Origin: JAKAWQ01 sp035503055
GTDB taxonomy: Bacteria > Pseudomonadota > Alphaproteobacteria > Acetobacterales > Acetobacteraceae
DNA length: 26,253 bases
NCBI GenBank assembly: GCA_035503055.1
Contig: DATJTV010000347.1
Location: 1-26,253, forward strand
Direction: 5' to 3'
The stretch's first letter is position 1, and each line of letters starts with the position of its first letter. Shown here in pieces: positions 1 through 7,408 of this stretch. The position numbers were made by a program, and so were the translations under genes. The notes under the pieces are model-generated. The model worked only from the letters and a program-made list of their open reading frames with translations. It was not told where the DNA came from and made no database searches.

Positions 1-1
1 C

Positions 2-244
2 TGGCGCGCCGAAGAATTCAGCGCCTGGGGAGCCTCCTCTTCCTCGGACATGGGATGGGTGCAGCGGGCGGGAATCCGGGAGATCCTGCTCGGCGGCCTT
101 GGCCGCCCCGACAACCATGTTCACGCGGCGGACGAGTTCACGACGATCGAGGATCTGACGGCGCTCGCGCGCAGCATCCTCCTCTATCTCGCCGCCGATT
201 TCGCACAAGATCAGTTGCCGGAGGAGCCGGCTGGGAGACGATGA
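2..244 (+). CDS. M20-family metallopeptidase, C-terminal end (5' truncated by window)
   Basis: The window opens inside this gene; 80 codons in one frame run to a TGA. The visible tail ends in NHVHAADEF followed by TTIEDLTALARSILLYLA, which matches the end of M20 peptidases (the ArgE/DapE/CPG2 group): a metal-binding His in an H-x-x-D/N-E context and then the last helix. The family hydrolyses amide or peptide bonds with a two-zinc site; the catalytic half lies outside the window. The last four bases overlap the start of the binding-protein gene (ATGA), so the two are probably co-transcribed and translationally coupled. Next to a complete peptide ABC transporter it may process an imported peptide or acylated amino acid (inference). 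It keeps the C-terminal His that the second M20 protein of this operon lacks. Confidence 0.8.
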   Translation, partial: WRAEEFSAWGASSSSDMGWVQRAGIREILLGGLGRPDNHVHAADEFTTIEDLTALARSILLYLAADFAQDQLPEEPAGRR

Positions 245-1794
245 TGAGCCATTTTTCCATTCCACGGCGCGGCTTCCTCGTGGGCAGCGCGGCACTGGCT
301 TGGTCGCCGCGCGGAGCGCTCGCCGCGCCGACCCAGGGCGGGACGCTCCGCATCTCGGTCGATCAAGCCGCGAGCGTCCTCAACCCGCTGCTGACGCGGG
401 TCAATCCCGAGTATCTGCTGGCCGAGCTTCTCTATAGCGGCCTCACAAGGCTCACTCAGGCGATGACGGCGGAGCCCGACCTCGCTTCGTCCTGGTCCGC
501 CAACGCCGATCTCACGGAGTGGACGTTCAAGCTCAGGCCCAATCTCGTCTTCCATGACGGAACGCCCTGCACCGCAAAGGACGTCGCCGCCACCTTCACC
601 GCCATCCTCGATCCGAAGATGGCGTCCCCTGGGCGGACGAATGTCGGGCCGATTGCGAGCGTCGAGGTGAAGGACGCGCTGACGGCGGTGTTCCATCTCG
701 CGTCCCCATACGCGGACATGCCTGTGGCGCTCGCCTATACGAACGCACGCATCATTCCCGCCGCCTACGCGAACGCGGCCGGCATGGAGAAGCTCGCGAG
801 CACGGCAGTGGGTACCGGGCCGTTCACGCTCGTCTCCTTCGCGCCCGACCGCGAGATCGTGGTCGCGCGCAACCCGCATTTCTACGCCGCGCCACGCCCC
901 TATCTCGATCGCGTCGAAATGGTCGTCTATCCGGACGCGACGGCACAGGCTTCCGCACTGATCGCGGGCGATGTCGATCTCATGGCCTCGACCGCGCCTG
1001 CGGAGTACCAGCGGCTTGCGGCGGCGAAGGGGGTCAAGGCGCTGCGCGTCTCCTCTGGCCAGTTCCTCAACGTCAACATGCGCTGCGACCAAGCGCCCTT
1101 CGACGATATGCGGGTGCGCCAGGCGCTCGCTCTCACCGTGAGCCGGCCGGACATGGTGGGCTTCGCCGCGAACGGCTACGGCACGCCCGGCAACGACACG
1201 CCGATCAGCCCCGCCTATCACTTCTACGACCCGTTGCCGCTGCGCCAGCCCGACATCGCGAACGCGAGGGCGCTGCTCGCCGCCGCCGGCCACGCAGACG
1301 GTCTCGACCTCACGCTTATCGCCTCCGACACGCCCTCGACCCGCACCGAGCTCGGCGTGGCGTTGCGCGCGATGGCAGAGCCCGCCGGCTTCCGCATCAA
1401 GGTCGAGACGATGCCGCACGCGACCTATCTCGCGGAGGTGTGGAAGAAGGGAAAATTCTACGTCGGCTTCTACAATATGCAGGCGACGGCGGATGCGATC
1501 TACCAGCTCCTCTATACCTCCGATGCCGCCTGGAACGAAACCCGCTGGGACAACAAGCAATTCGACGCGCTCATCGCGGCGGCGCGGCGAACGACCGACG
1601 AAGCGAAGCGCCGGGGCCTCTACGACCAGGCGCAGGTGCTGCAGCGAAACGAGGTGCCCTCGGTGATCCCGGTCTTCTTCGACCTCCTCGCCGCCGAGCG
1701 GCTTTGGGTCGAGGGGTACGAGCTCAACCCACGCGCCGCCGTGTTCCGGCTCGACTATGTCTGGCTCGGGGCGGGCGCACCGAAGCGTTCCTGA
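241..1794 (+). CDS. ABC transporter substrate-binding protein, peptide/nickel type (SBP_bac_5)
   Basis: This 517-residue periplasmic binding protein would capture an oligopeptide-like ligand and deliver it to the permeases encoded just downstream. I chose ATG 241 because it overlaps the upstream stop (ATGA), has GGGAGA a few bases before it, and gives a short N-terminus with a twin-arginine signal (PRRGFLVGSAALAW, ending near ALAA). The reading frame is open further upstream, but that part is an out-of-frame reading of the M20 gene. Family hallmarks include LLYSGLTRL, a WTFKLRPNLVFHDGTP segment (the usual 'y.f.LR..v.f.dG.p' motif), VGTGPF, and a C-terminal half with QVLQRNEVPSVIPVFF. The length is normal for the family. 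Ligand identity cannot be read from sequence; dipeptides, oligopeptides, glutathione-like compounds or opines are all possible. Confidence 0.9.
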   Translation: MMSHFSIPRRGFLVGSAALAWSPRGALAAPTQGGTLRISVDQAASVLNPLLTRVNPEYLLAELLYSGLTRLTQAMTAEPDLASSWSANADLTEWTFKLRPNLVFHDGTPCTAKDVAATFTAILDPKMASPGRTNVGPIASVEVKDALTAVFHLASPYADMPVALAYTNARIIPAAYANAAGMEKLASTAVGTGPFTLVSFAPDREIVVARNPHFYAAPRPYLDRVEMVVYPDATAQASALIAGDVDLMASTAPAEYQRLAAAKGVKALRVSSGQFLNVNMRCDQAPFDDMRVRQALALTVSRPDMVGFAANGYGTPGNDTPISPAYHFYDPLPLRQPDIANARALLAAAGHADGLDLTLIASDTPSTRTELGVALRAMAEPAGFRIKVETMPHATYLAEVWKKGKFYVGFYNMQATADAIYQLLYTSDAAWNETRWDNKQFDALIAAARRTTDEAKRRGLYDQAQVLQRNEVPSVIPVFFDLLAAERLWVEGYELNPRAAVFRLDYVWLGAGAPKRS

Positions 1795-1797
1795 AGG

Positions 1798-2745
1798 ATG
1801 TCGGGGCGCTGGCTCCTTCGGCGCGTACTTCTGATCGCTTATACGCTCTTCATCGTCTCGCTCGTCGTCTTCGCGATCACGCAGGCACTACCGGCGGATG
1901 CGGCGGTGGTCATCCTCGGCCAGAACGCGACGCCGGCGGCCCTGGCCGCGGTACGGGTCCGGCTCGGCCTCGAAGATCCCGTCTGGCTGCAGTACTGGCA
2001 TTGGATATGGCCGGCCTTGCACGGCAATTTCGGCATCTCGATGCGCACCAGCCAGCCCGTCGCGCCGGCGATGTTCGCAGCCCTTGGCCGCTCGCTGCTG
2101 CTCGCCGGCGGCGCCATCCTTCTCATGCTCGTTCTCGCCGTGCCGCTCGGGCTCGCGGCGGCGCTGGGGCGAGGCAAGCCGATCGATCTCTTCGCCGGAC
2201 TCGTCTCCTATCTCGGCGTCTCCTCACCGGAATTCGTCACCGGGACGGTGCTGCTGATCGTCTTCGCCGACCGGCTCGGCTGGCTGCCGGCGACCGGCTA
2301 CGTGCCGCTCGGCCAGAATTTCCTGGCCGGGCTTGGCCATCTCATCCTTCCGGTGGCGACGGTCGCCCTGGTTCTGATCGCCCACGTAGCGCGCATGCTG
2401 CGTTCGGAAATGATCGACGTGCTGGCGAGCGACTATATACGCGCCGCGCGCCTCAAGGGCCTTTCCTGGCGCGTTGTGCTGTTCCGCCACAGCTTGCGCA
2501 ACGCGCTCCTGCCGGTGATCACGGTCGTGGCGCTCGATGTCGGGTACGTGCTCGGGGGCATCATCGTCGTCGAGGAAATTTTCGCTATCCCGGGGATCGG
2601 CCGCGCGCTGATTGTGGCGATCGAGGCACGGGACCTGCCTTCTATCCAAGCGGCGGCTCTGATCATGGCCGGGACTTACGCGGTCGTGAATTTTCTTGCC
2701 GATATCGCCTACGCTCTGCTCGACAAGCGCATCCGCTATGAGTGA
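1798..2745 (+). CDS. ABC transporter permease, DppB/OppB type
   Basis: This is a 315-residue inner-membrane permease, the first of the two transmembrane subunits of the peptide importer. The N-terminal helix (about residues 8-30) is followed by a periplasmic segment and then a cluster of hydrophobic helices from about residue 98. The cytoplasmic coupling (EAA) loop is at about 212-222 (DYIRAARLKGL), the site that contacts the ATPase. The gene starts 3 bases after the binding-protein stop, with GAAGG immediately upstream, and its end overlaps the next permease by 8 bases. Length and motif order are typical of DppB/OppB/GsiC. No unusual residues were noticed. Confidence 0.92.
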   Translation: MSGRWLLRRVLLIAYTLFIVSLVVFAITQALPADAAVVILGQNATPAALAAVRVRLGLEDPVWLQYWHWIWPALHGNFGISMRTSQPVAPAMFAALGRSLLLAGGAILLMLVLAVPLGLAAALGRGKPIDLFAGLVSYLGVSSPEFVTGTVLLIVFADRLGWLPATGYVPLGQNFLAGLGHLILPVATVALVLIAHVARMLRSEMIDVLASDYIRAARLKGLSWRVVLFRHSLRNALLPVITVVALDVGYVLGGIIVVEEIFAIPGIGRALIVAIEARDLPSIQAAALIMAGTYAVVNFLADIAYALLDKRIRYE

Positions 2746-3568
2746 GCTCCTGCGGCGGCTTCTGCGCACCCGGCAAGGCGCCCTCGGGCTCGTGCTGCTT
2801 GCGCCAGTGGCGCTCGCCGTGGTGCTTGGCCCGGCGCTCGCCCCGCATGATCCGGACGCGATCAGCTTTACCACGCGACTCACTCCGCCCTCGCTCCGCT
2901 ACTGGCTCGGCACCGACGAGTTCGGCCGCGACCTCCTGAGCCGCATCCTCGTGGGCGCCCGCGCGAGCGTGCCGATGGCGCTGGGTGCTACGCTTCTCGG
3001 CACGCTTTCGGGCGCAGTTCTCGGCACCCTCTCCGCCTACCTCGGCGGCCGCGCGGACGAGGCGATCATGCGCACGATCGATGCGGTGATGGCGATCCCG
3101 GCGCTCCTTCTGGCACTCCTGGTGTTGAGCACGCTTGGCGGCGGTGCCGAGGACGCAACGCTCGCGATCGCGATCGCATTCGCGCCCGGCATGGCGCGCA
3201 TTACCCGAAGCGTGGCACTCGCGGCGCGGCAGCAGGATTACGTCGCCTCCGCGATCGCGCGCGGAGAGGGTGGGACGTGGATCGTCTTCCGCGAGATGGG
3301 GCCGAACGTGATCGCGCCCGTGGTGGTGGAGAGCACGATCCGTGTCGCCTTCGCCGTGATGCTCGTGGCGACCTTGAGCTTCCTTGGCCTCGGCGCTCAG
3401 CCGCCGGCGCCGGAATGGGGCCTCATGATCGCCGAAGGGCGTGAGTACCTTCACCAGGCGCCGTGGATGATCATCGCACCGGGGGCCGCGATCGCGATAA
3501 CGGCGATCGGCTTCAATCTTCTGGGCGATGGGCTGCGCGATGCGCTCAATCCGCGGGTCGATCGATGA
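2738..3568 (+). CDS. ABC transporter permease, DppC/OppC type
   Basis: This is the second permease of the peptide importer, 276 residues. The OppC-type signature LGTDEFGRDLLSRI is at residues 57-70, after the first transmembrane helix (about 14-32). The EAA coupling loop lies near 167-178 (DYVASAIARGEG), and further helices follow to the C-terminus. I placed the start at ATG 2738, which lies inside the end of the DppB-type gene, because it gives the standard short N-terminus (MSELLRRLLRTR). An upstream in-frame ATG at 2696 would only add residues read out of frame from DppB. The end overlaps the ATPase start as ATGA. Confidence 0.92.
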   Translation: MSELLRRLLRTRQGALGLVLLAPVALAVVLGPALAPHDPDAISFTTRLTPPSLRYWLGTDEFGRDLLSRILVGARASVPMALGATLLGTLSGAVLGTLSAYLGGRADEAIMRTIDAVMAIPALLLALLVLSTLGGGAEDATLAIAIAFAPGMARITRSVALAARQQDYVASAIARGEGGTWIVFREMGPNVIAPVVVESTIRVAFAVMLVATLSFLGLGAQPPAPEWGLMIAEGREYLHQAPWMIIAPGAAIAITAIGFNLLGDGLRDALNPRVDR

Positions 3569-5142
3569 CGCCGGTCCTCGCCGTGGAGGACTATCGGCTC
3601 GAATACGCGAGCGGCGGGAAATTGCTTCGCGCACTCGACGATGTGTCGCTCGAGATCGGGCCGGGCGAGGTGCTCGGCCTCGTCGGCGAATCGGGCTCGG
3701 GCAAGACCTCGCTCGCAGCAGCGATCATGCGGCTTCTGCCAGCGAACGCACGCGAGGGCGGCGGGCCGATCCGGCTCAAAGGCGAGAACCTTCGCGCACT
3801 TGGCGGAAGGCGGCTTCGCGACGTGCGGGGCAGGCGGATCGCGATGGTGTTTCAGGACCCGGCGACCGCGCTCAACCCGACGCTCACACTCGGGCGGCAG
3901 GTGAGCGAGGTGCTGGAGAGCCATCGCGGTCTCTCGCCCAAGGAAGCGCGCGCCGAGGCGATCGCCATGCTCGGCCATGTCGAGATCAGCGATCCGGAGG
4001 CGCTCTTCTCGCGCTACCCGCACGAGGCCTCGGGTGGAGAGAAGCAGCGGGTGGTCATCGCGACGGCCTTCGCCTGCCACCCTGACCTCGTGCTGCTCGA
4101 CGAGCCGACCACCGCGCTCGATGTTCTGACGGGCGCCCGCATCCTCGATCTCTTCCGCCGTCTCCGGGCCGAGATTGGCATGGCCGGGCTTTATATCTCG
4201 CACGATCTCGCCTTGGTTTCGCAGATAGCGGATCGGGTCGCCGTCATTCGCGGCGGCCGGATCCTGGAGGAGCAGCCGGCCGCTTCGGTGTTCCGCGCGC
4301 CGAAGCATCCCTACACCCGCCTGCTCGCCGAGGCGGTGCCACGGTCGGACCGGCGGCTCACGAAGGACGAGGCCGGGGAGGAGTCCCTAATCGCGCTCGA
4401 CGCCGTTTCGGTCCGCTACGGCCGGCGCGGACTCTTTCGCAGCCGGACGACGGTGGGCGCGGAGGGCGTCAGCTTCGCGGTGCACGAACGCGAGATATTG
4501 GGCGTGATGGGGGAATCTGGGTCGGGCAAGTCCTCGCTCGCCCGCGCGCTCGCCGGCCTCGTTCCGTTCGGCGGCCAGATCCGCTTCTCGGGCCGGACGA
4601 TCGCCGAACCGGGTGAGATGGACCGCGCCTATCGCCGCGCGGTGCAGATCGTGTTCCAGAATCCGGATTCCTCGCTCAATCCACGCCAGCGCGTGCGCGA
4701 GATCCTTGCCCGGCCGCTCCGCCTGTTTGGCGGCGATGTCGCGCAGATCCCCCGCCTCCTCGAGGAAGTACGGCTCCTGCCCGGCCATGCGGCGCGCTTC
4801 CCGCACCAGCTCTCGGGCGGGGAAAAGCAACGCGTGGCGATCGCGCGCGCCTTCGCCGCGCGGCCTCGGTTCGTCATCTGCGATGAGATCACCGCTTCAC
4901 TCGATGTTTCGGTGGCGGCCTCGGTGATCGAGCTCCTGCTGGCGCTCAGGGCGGCGCACGGCACGGCCTATCTCTTCATCACGCACGATCTCAACCGGCT
5001 CGTCGAAATCGCGCACCGGGTGGCCGTGATGCGAAGCGGCCGGCTGGTCGATCTCTGCCCCGTCACGAGCCTCGGCGGCGATCAGGCTCACCCCTATACG
5101 CGTCAACTGATAGCCGCATCGTCACCTTCCGTATCGCAATGA
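3565..5142 (+). CDS. Fused two-domain ABC ATPase for peptide import (DppD-DppF type)
   Basis: One 525-residue polypeptide carries both nucleotide-binding domains that many bacteria encode as two genes. Domain 1: Walker A GESGSGKT at 41-48, Q97, signature SGGEKQ at 156-161, Walker B with D179-E180, switch H213, then the oligopeptide-transporter C-terminal motif HPYTRLL near 248-254. Domain 2: Walker A GESGSGKS at 316-323, Q365, signature LSGGEKQ at 416-422, D440-E441, H474, and again HPYTRQL near 509-515. Both sites look ATPase-competent. Domain 2 has DEITASLD where DEP is common. Start ATG 3565 overlaps the permease stop (ATGA) and gives a normal domain-1 N-terminus. The 3' end overlaps the M20 gene, again as ATGA. 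The protein powers the DppB/DppC-type channel from the cytoplasm. Confidence 0.93.
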   Translation: MTPVLAVEDYRLEYASGGKLLRALDDVSLEIGPGEVLGLVGESGSGKTSLAAAIMRLLPANAREGGGPIRLKGENLRALGGRRLRDVRGRRIAMVFQDPATALNPTLTLGRQVSEVLESHRGLSPKEARAEAIAMLGHVEISDPEALFSRYPHEASGGEKQRVVIATAFACHPDLVLLDEPTTALDVLTGARILDLFRRLRAEIGMAGLYISHDLALVSQIADRVAVIRGGRILEEQPAASVFRAPKHPYTRLLAEAVPRSDRRLTKDEAGEESLIALDAVSVRYGRRGLFRSRTTVGAEGVSFAVHEREILGVMGESGSGKSSLARALAGLVPFGGQIRFSGRTIAEPGEMDRAYRRAVQIVFQNPDSSLNPRQRVREILARPLRLFGGDVAQIPRLLEEVRLLPGHAARFPHQLSGGEKQRVAIARAFAARPRFVICDEITASLDVSVAASVIELLLALRAAHGTAYLFITHDLNRLVEIAHRVAVMRSGRLVDLCPVTSLGGDQAHPYTRQLIAASSPSVSQ

Positions 5143-6371
5143 AAGGTCCAGTGATGACGAAAGACGAAATCATCGCCCGCGTGGATGAGCGATACTGCCT
5201 CAGCTTCCTTGCGCGCATGGTGCAGCACAAGAGCTACAGCCAGACGGAGGGCGAGCGGAAGCTCGCCGCCATGATGGCGAGCGAGATGACCGGGCTCGGG
5301 CTCGAGGCCGGGCTTCGCCCCGTCGAGGGCGAGCGGATGAATGCAGTCGGCACCTGGCGTGGCACGGGCGGGGGAAAAAGCCTCCTCTTCAACGGCCATG
5401 TCGATACGAACCCGGTGAGCGAGGGCTGGACGGTCGATCCCTGGGGCGGAAAGATCGACGAGACATTCATCTACGGCATCGGTGTTTCCAACATGAAGGC
5501 GGGTGATGCCGCCTATTTCTGCGCGGTGCGCACGCTGATCGAGGCGGGCGTGCGCCTGAAGGGCGATGTGATCCTGACCTTCGTCGTGGGCGAGCTGCAA
5601 GGGGGCATCGGCACGCTCGCGCTCATCGAGCAAGGGTTGCGGGCAGATTACTTCGTCAATTCCGAGCCGACCGATCTCGCGGCTTTGACCATGCATGCCG
5701 CGGCCTTCACCTTTCTGATCGAGCTCGTCGGGAAGACGCGCCATCTCTCCAAGCGCGAGGAGGCGGTGGATGCGATCGCGGCCGCCTGCGACGTGATTCC
5801 CCGGCTCGACGCGATGCGGTTCTCGAATGCGCCCTCGCCCGAGCATGAGGCCATCAACCGCGTGCATGTCGGCGTGGTCCACGGAGCGCTCGGACGGGAC
5901 CTGCACGAATGGCGCCCGCCGCAGGTCGCGGATTTCGTGCGCATCAAGGGCTCGGGCCGGTACGCGCCCGGACAAACCGAGGAAGGTGCACTCGCCGATC
6001 TTCGCGCCGAGCTCGACGCGCTCGAGCACCGCTTTCCGGGCCTCAAGGCTTCGCTTACGCCTGAGCATCAGATCGGGCGGCCGGCGATGCCCTCCTTCGA
6101 GGTGTCGAGGACGAGCCCGATCGTACAGGCGATCAACCGCGCCTACCGGACGGTGCGGGGCACGGAGCAGCCGACCGGCGCGCTCCCGCCGCCAGGCTTC
6201 TACGGAACGGACGCCGCCCATCTCTACCGCAAGGCGGGAATGGAAGGGATCGTCTGCGGCCCCGGAGGGCGCTACAACACGATGCCCGACGAGCGCGTGG
6301 ACATTGTCGATTTTCTCGACATGGTGAAGATCTACATGCTCACGATGTTGGATATCTGTGGCGAAGCATAG
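5139..6371 (+). CDS. M20-family peptidase-like protein with altered metal site
   Basis: This 410-residue protein has the M20 (ArgE/DapE) layout: GHVDTNP at 86-92, NMKAGD at 118-123, VVGELQGG at 149-156, a dimerisation domain in the middle, and a closing segment IVCGPGGRYNTMPDERVD at 371-388. H87, D89, E152 and E176 are in the expected places. The bridging-Asp position is N118, the residue after the catalytic Glu is L153 rather than Glu, and NTMPDE replaces the usual A-H-x-P-D/N-E. It may bind metal differently or have changed activity. The start overlaps the ATPase stop (ATGA); ATG 5154 is an alternative start five codons in. It is the last gene of the peptide-uptake operon, so a role in processing the imported substrate is likely (inference). 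Confidence 0.85.
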   Translation: MKGPVMTKDEIIARVDERYCLSFLARMVQHKSYSQTEGERKLAAMMASEMTGLGLEAGLRPVEGERMNAVGTWRGTGGGKSLLFNGHVDTNPVSEGWTVDPWGGKIDETFIYGIGVSNMKAGDAAYFCAVRTLIEAGVRLKGDVILTFVVGELQGGIGTLALIEQGLRADYFVNSEPTDLAALTMHAAAFTFLIELVGKTRHLSKREEAVDAIAAACDVIPRLDAMRFSNAPSPEHEAINRVHVGVVHGALGRDLHEWRPPQVADFVRIKGSGRYAPGQTEEGALADLRAELDALEHRFPGLKASLTPEHQIGRPAMPSFEVSRTSPIVQAINRAYRTVRGTEQPTGALPPPGFYGTDAAHLYRKAGMEGIVCGPGGRYNTMPDERVDIVDFLDMVKIYMLTMLDICGEA

Positions 6372-6373
6372 GG

Positions 6374-6475
6374 CCAGAGGCCCTGCCTCTGGACTCCGGT
6401 CGGGGGCTCTGCCCCCGACGCCGGGTTCCCATCGCGCAAGCGCGATGGGGCCCGGTCCAGGGGCAGCGCCCCTGG
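6374..6475. repeat. Block of four consecutive hairpins between convergent genes (REP-like, terminator-like)
   Basis: Four inverted repeats fill the space between the stop of the M20 gene (+) and the stop of the aldolase gene (-). Arms: 6374-6381/6385-6392 (CCAGAGGC, 3-base loop); 6399-6407/6411-6419 (GTCGGGGGC, 3-base loop); 6428-6437/6440-6449 (CCCATCGCGC, 2-base loop, extended by CCGGG 6421-6425 with CCCGG 6451-6455); 6457-6464/6468-6475 (CCAGGGGC, 3-base loop). All main arms are perfect. There is no clear T-run, so this is not a textbook intrinsic terminator, but it probably ends or stabilises transcripts from both sides. The modular form suggests a dispersed intergenic repeat family. Confidence 0.8.
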
Positions 6476-6491
6476 CCTTCAATTCAACGAA

Positions 6492-7280
6492 TCAGTCCTT
6501 AACAAGCCCGCGCAGGAAGCGGCTCCGGGCCGCGCCGGCACTCAGGAGGAAAGCGTGATCGCCGCCGCCCAGGATGAAGCGCGCGCCGAGCCCGATATAG
6601 TGCGCGGACCATTGCTCGTCGTAGATGCCACCCATGCCGAGGGCTTTCTTCTCCGCGCGGCAGGCGGCACCGACGCGAGCGTACGCCTGCTGCACTTTGT
6701 CGTGCCCGGCCTCGCCCGGGACGCCGAGCTCGGCGCTCAAGTCCGAGGTGCCGATCAGCAGCGCGTCGATGCCCGGCACGGCCGCAATCTCGCCGGCCCG
6801 CTCGACCGCCTCGGGCGTCTCGATCATCGCGCAAACGAGGATCTCCCCGTTGATAGCGGCCTGCGCCTCCCCGGGATGCGGGGGCCGAAATCCGTAGATC
6901 GCTGGCGGCCCGCCCCAGCTCCGATGGCCGAGCGGAGGAAAGCGGAAAGCGCTCGCGATGCGCCGCGCTTCAGCGGGCGTGTTGACGTGCGGCACGACGA
7001 TGCCCATCGCGCCGTTGTCGAGGGCGCGCGTTGCCTCGTCGATCGCGTCGGCGCAGACGCGCACGATCGGGGTGACGCCGGTGGGCAGCGCGGCAAGGCA
7101 GATCTGCGTCGCCTCCTGCACTGAGAACGCGCCATGCTCGGTATCGATGAAGAGCCAGTCGAATCCAGCGGCCGCGGCGAGCTGTGGGGCGGCGGCCGTG
7201 CGCAGATGATGGAGGCCGAAGCCGATCGCAAGCTCGCCCGCCCTGAGTTTGCGTAAAGCGCCGTTGGCGACGAGCGGCAT
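6492..7280 (-). CDS. HpcH/HpaI family aldolase (class II, pyruvate aldolase type)
   Basis: The 262-residue product fits the HpcH/HpaI (2,4-dihydroxyhept-2-enedioate / 2-keto-3-deoxy-sugar acid) aldolase family, which reversibly splits 2-keto-4-hydroxy acids to pyruvate and an aldehyde with a divalent metal. Visible hallmarks are a FDWLFIDTEHG strand (40-50), PIVRV (71-75), GIVVPHVNTPAEAR (93-106), the metal-binding Glu in MIETPEAVE (E154) and D180 in IGTSDLS. I chose ATG 7280 because GGAGG at 7288-7292 (complement) lies 7 bases upstream; the ATG at 7286 would directly abut that site. Longer in-frame extensions run into the divergent promoter region. It is transcribed away from the PhyH gene and may act in the same catabolic route (inference). 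Confidence 0.9.
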   Translation of the reverse strand: MPLVANGALRKLRAGELAIGFGLHHLRTAAAPQLAAAAGFDWLFIDTEHGAFSVQEATQICLAALPTGVTPIVRVCADAIDEATRALDNGAMGIVVPHVNTPAEARRIASAFRFPPLGHRSWGGPPAIYGFRPPHPGEAQAAINGEILVCAMIETPEAVERAGEIAAVPGIDALLIGTSDLSAELGVPGEAGHDKVQQAYARVGAACRAEKKALGMGGIYDEQWSAHYIGLGARFILGGGDHAFLLSAGAARSRFLRGLVKD

Positions 7281-7330
7281 GGGCATCCCTCCGTTTTGCA
7301 CGTGCGTCACGCCAGCATGGCGGGCCGTCG

Positions 7331-7358
7331 GGGTCAATGGCGCCTGCTCATTGGACCC
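7331..7358. promoter_or_regulatory. Imperfect inverted repeat in divergent aldolase/PhyH intergenic region
   Basis: The 128 bases between the two divergent start codons (7281-7408) must hold the promoters of both genes. Within them GGGTCAATG (7331-7339) is mirrored by CATTGGACCC (7349-7358), a 9-base match with one extra base in the right arm and 9 bases between arms. A shorter repeat CGCCA-GCA-TGGCG lies at 7310-7322. Either could be an operator; no regulator gene is in the window. I could not place convincing -35/-10 boxes. Confidence 0.35.
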
Positions 7359-7408
7359 GCACGCGAAGGGCTGGTAGTGTCGCCCGCAAAGCCAAGGGAG
7401 GAAGGCCC

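Noticed and set aside
211..1560. 449-codon minus-strand open frame opposite the binding-protein gene
   Set aside because: It is a GC-driven shadow: Arg/His/Gly-rich, no recognisable domain, and the plus-strand frame is a clear SBP_bac_5 protein.
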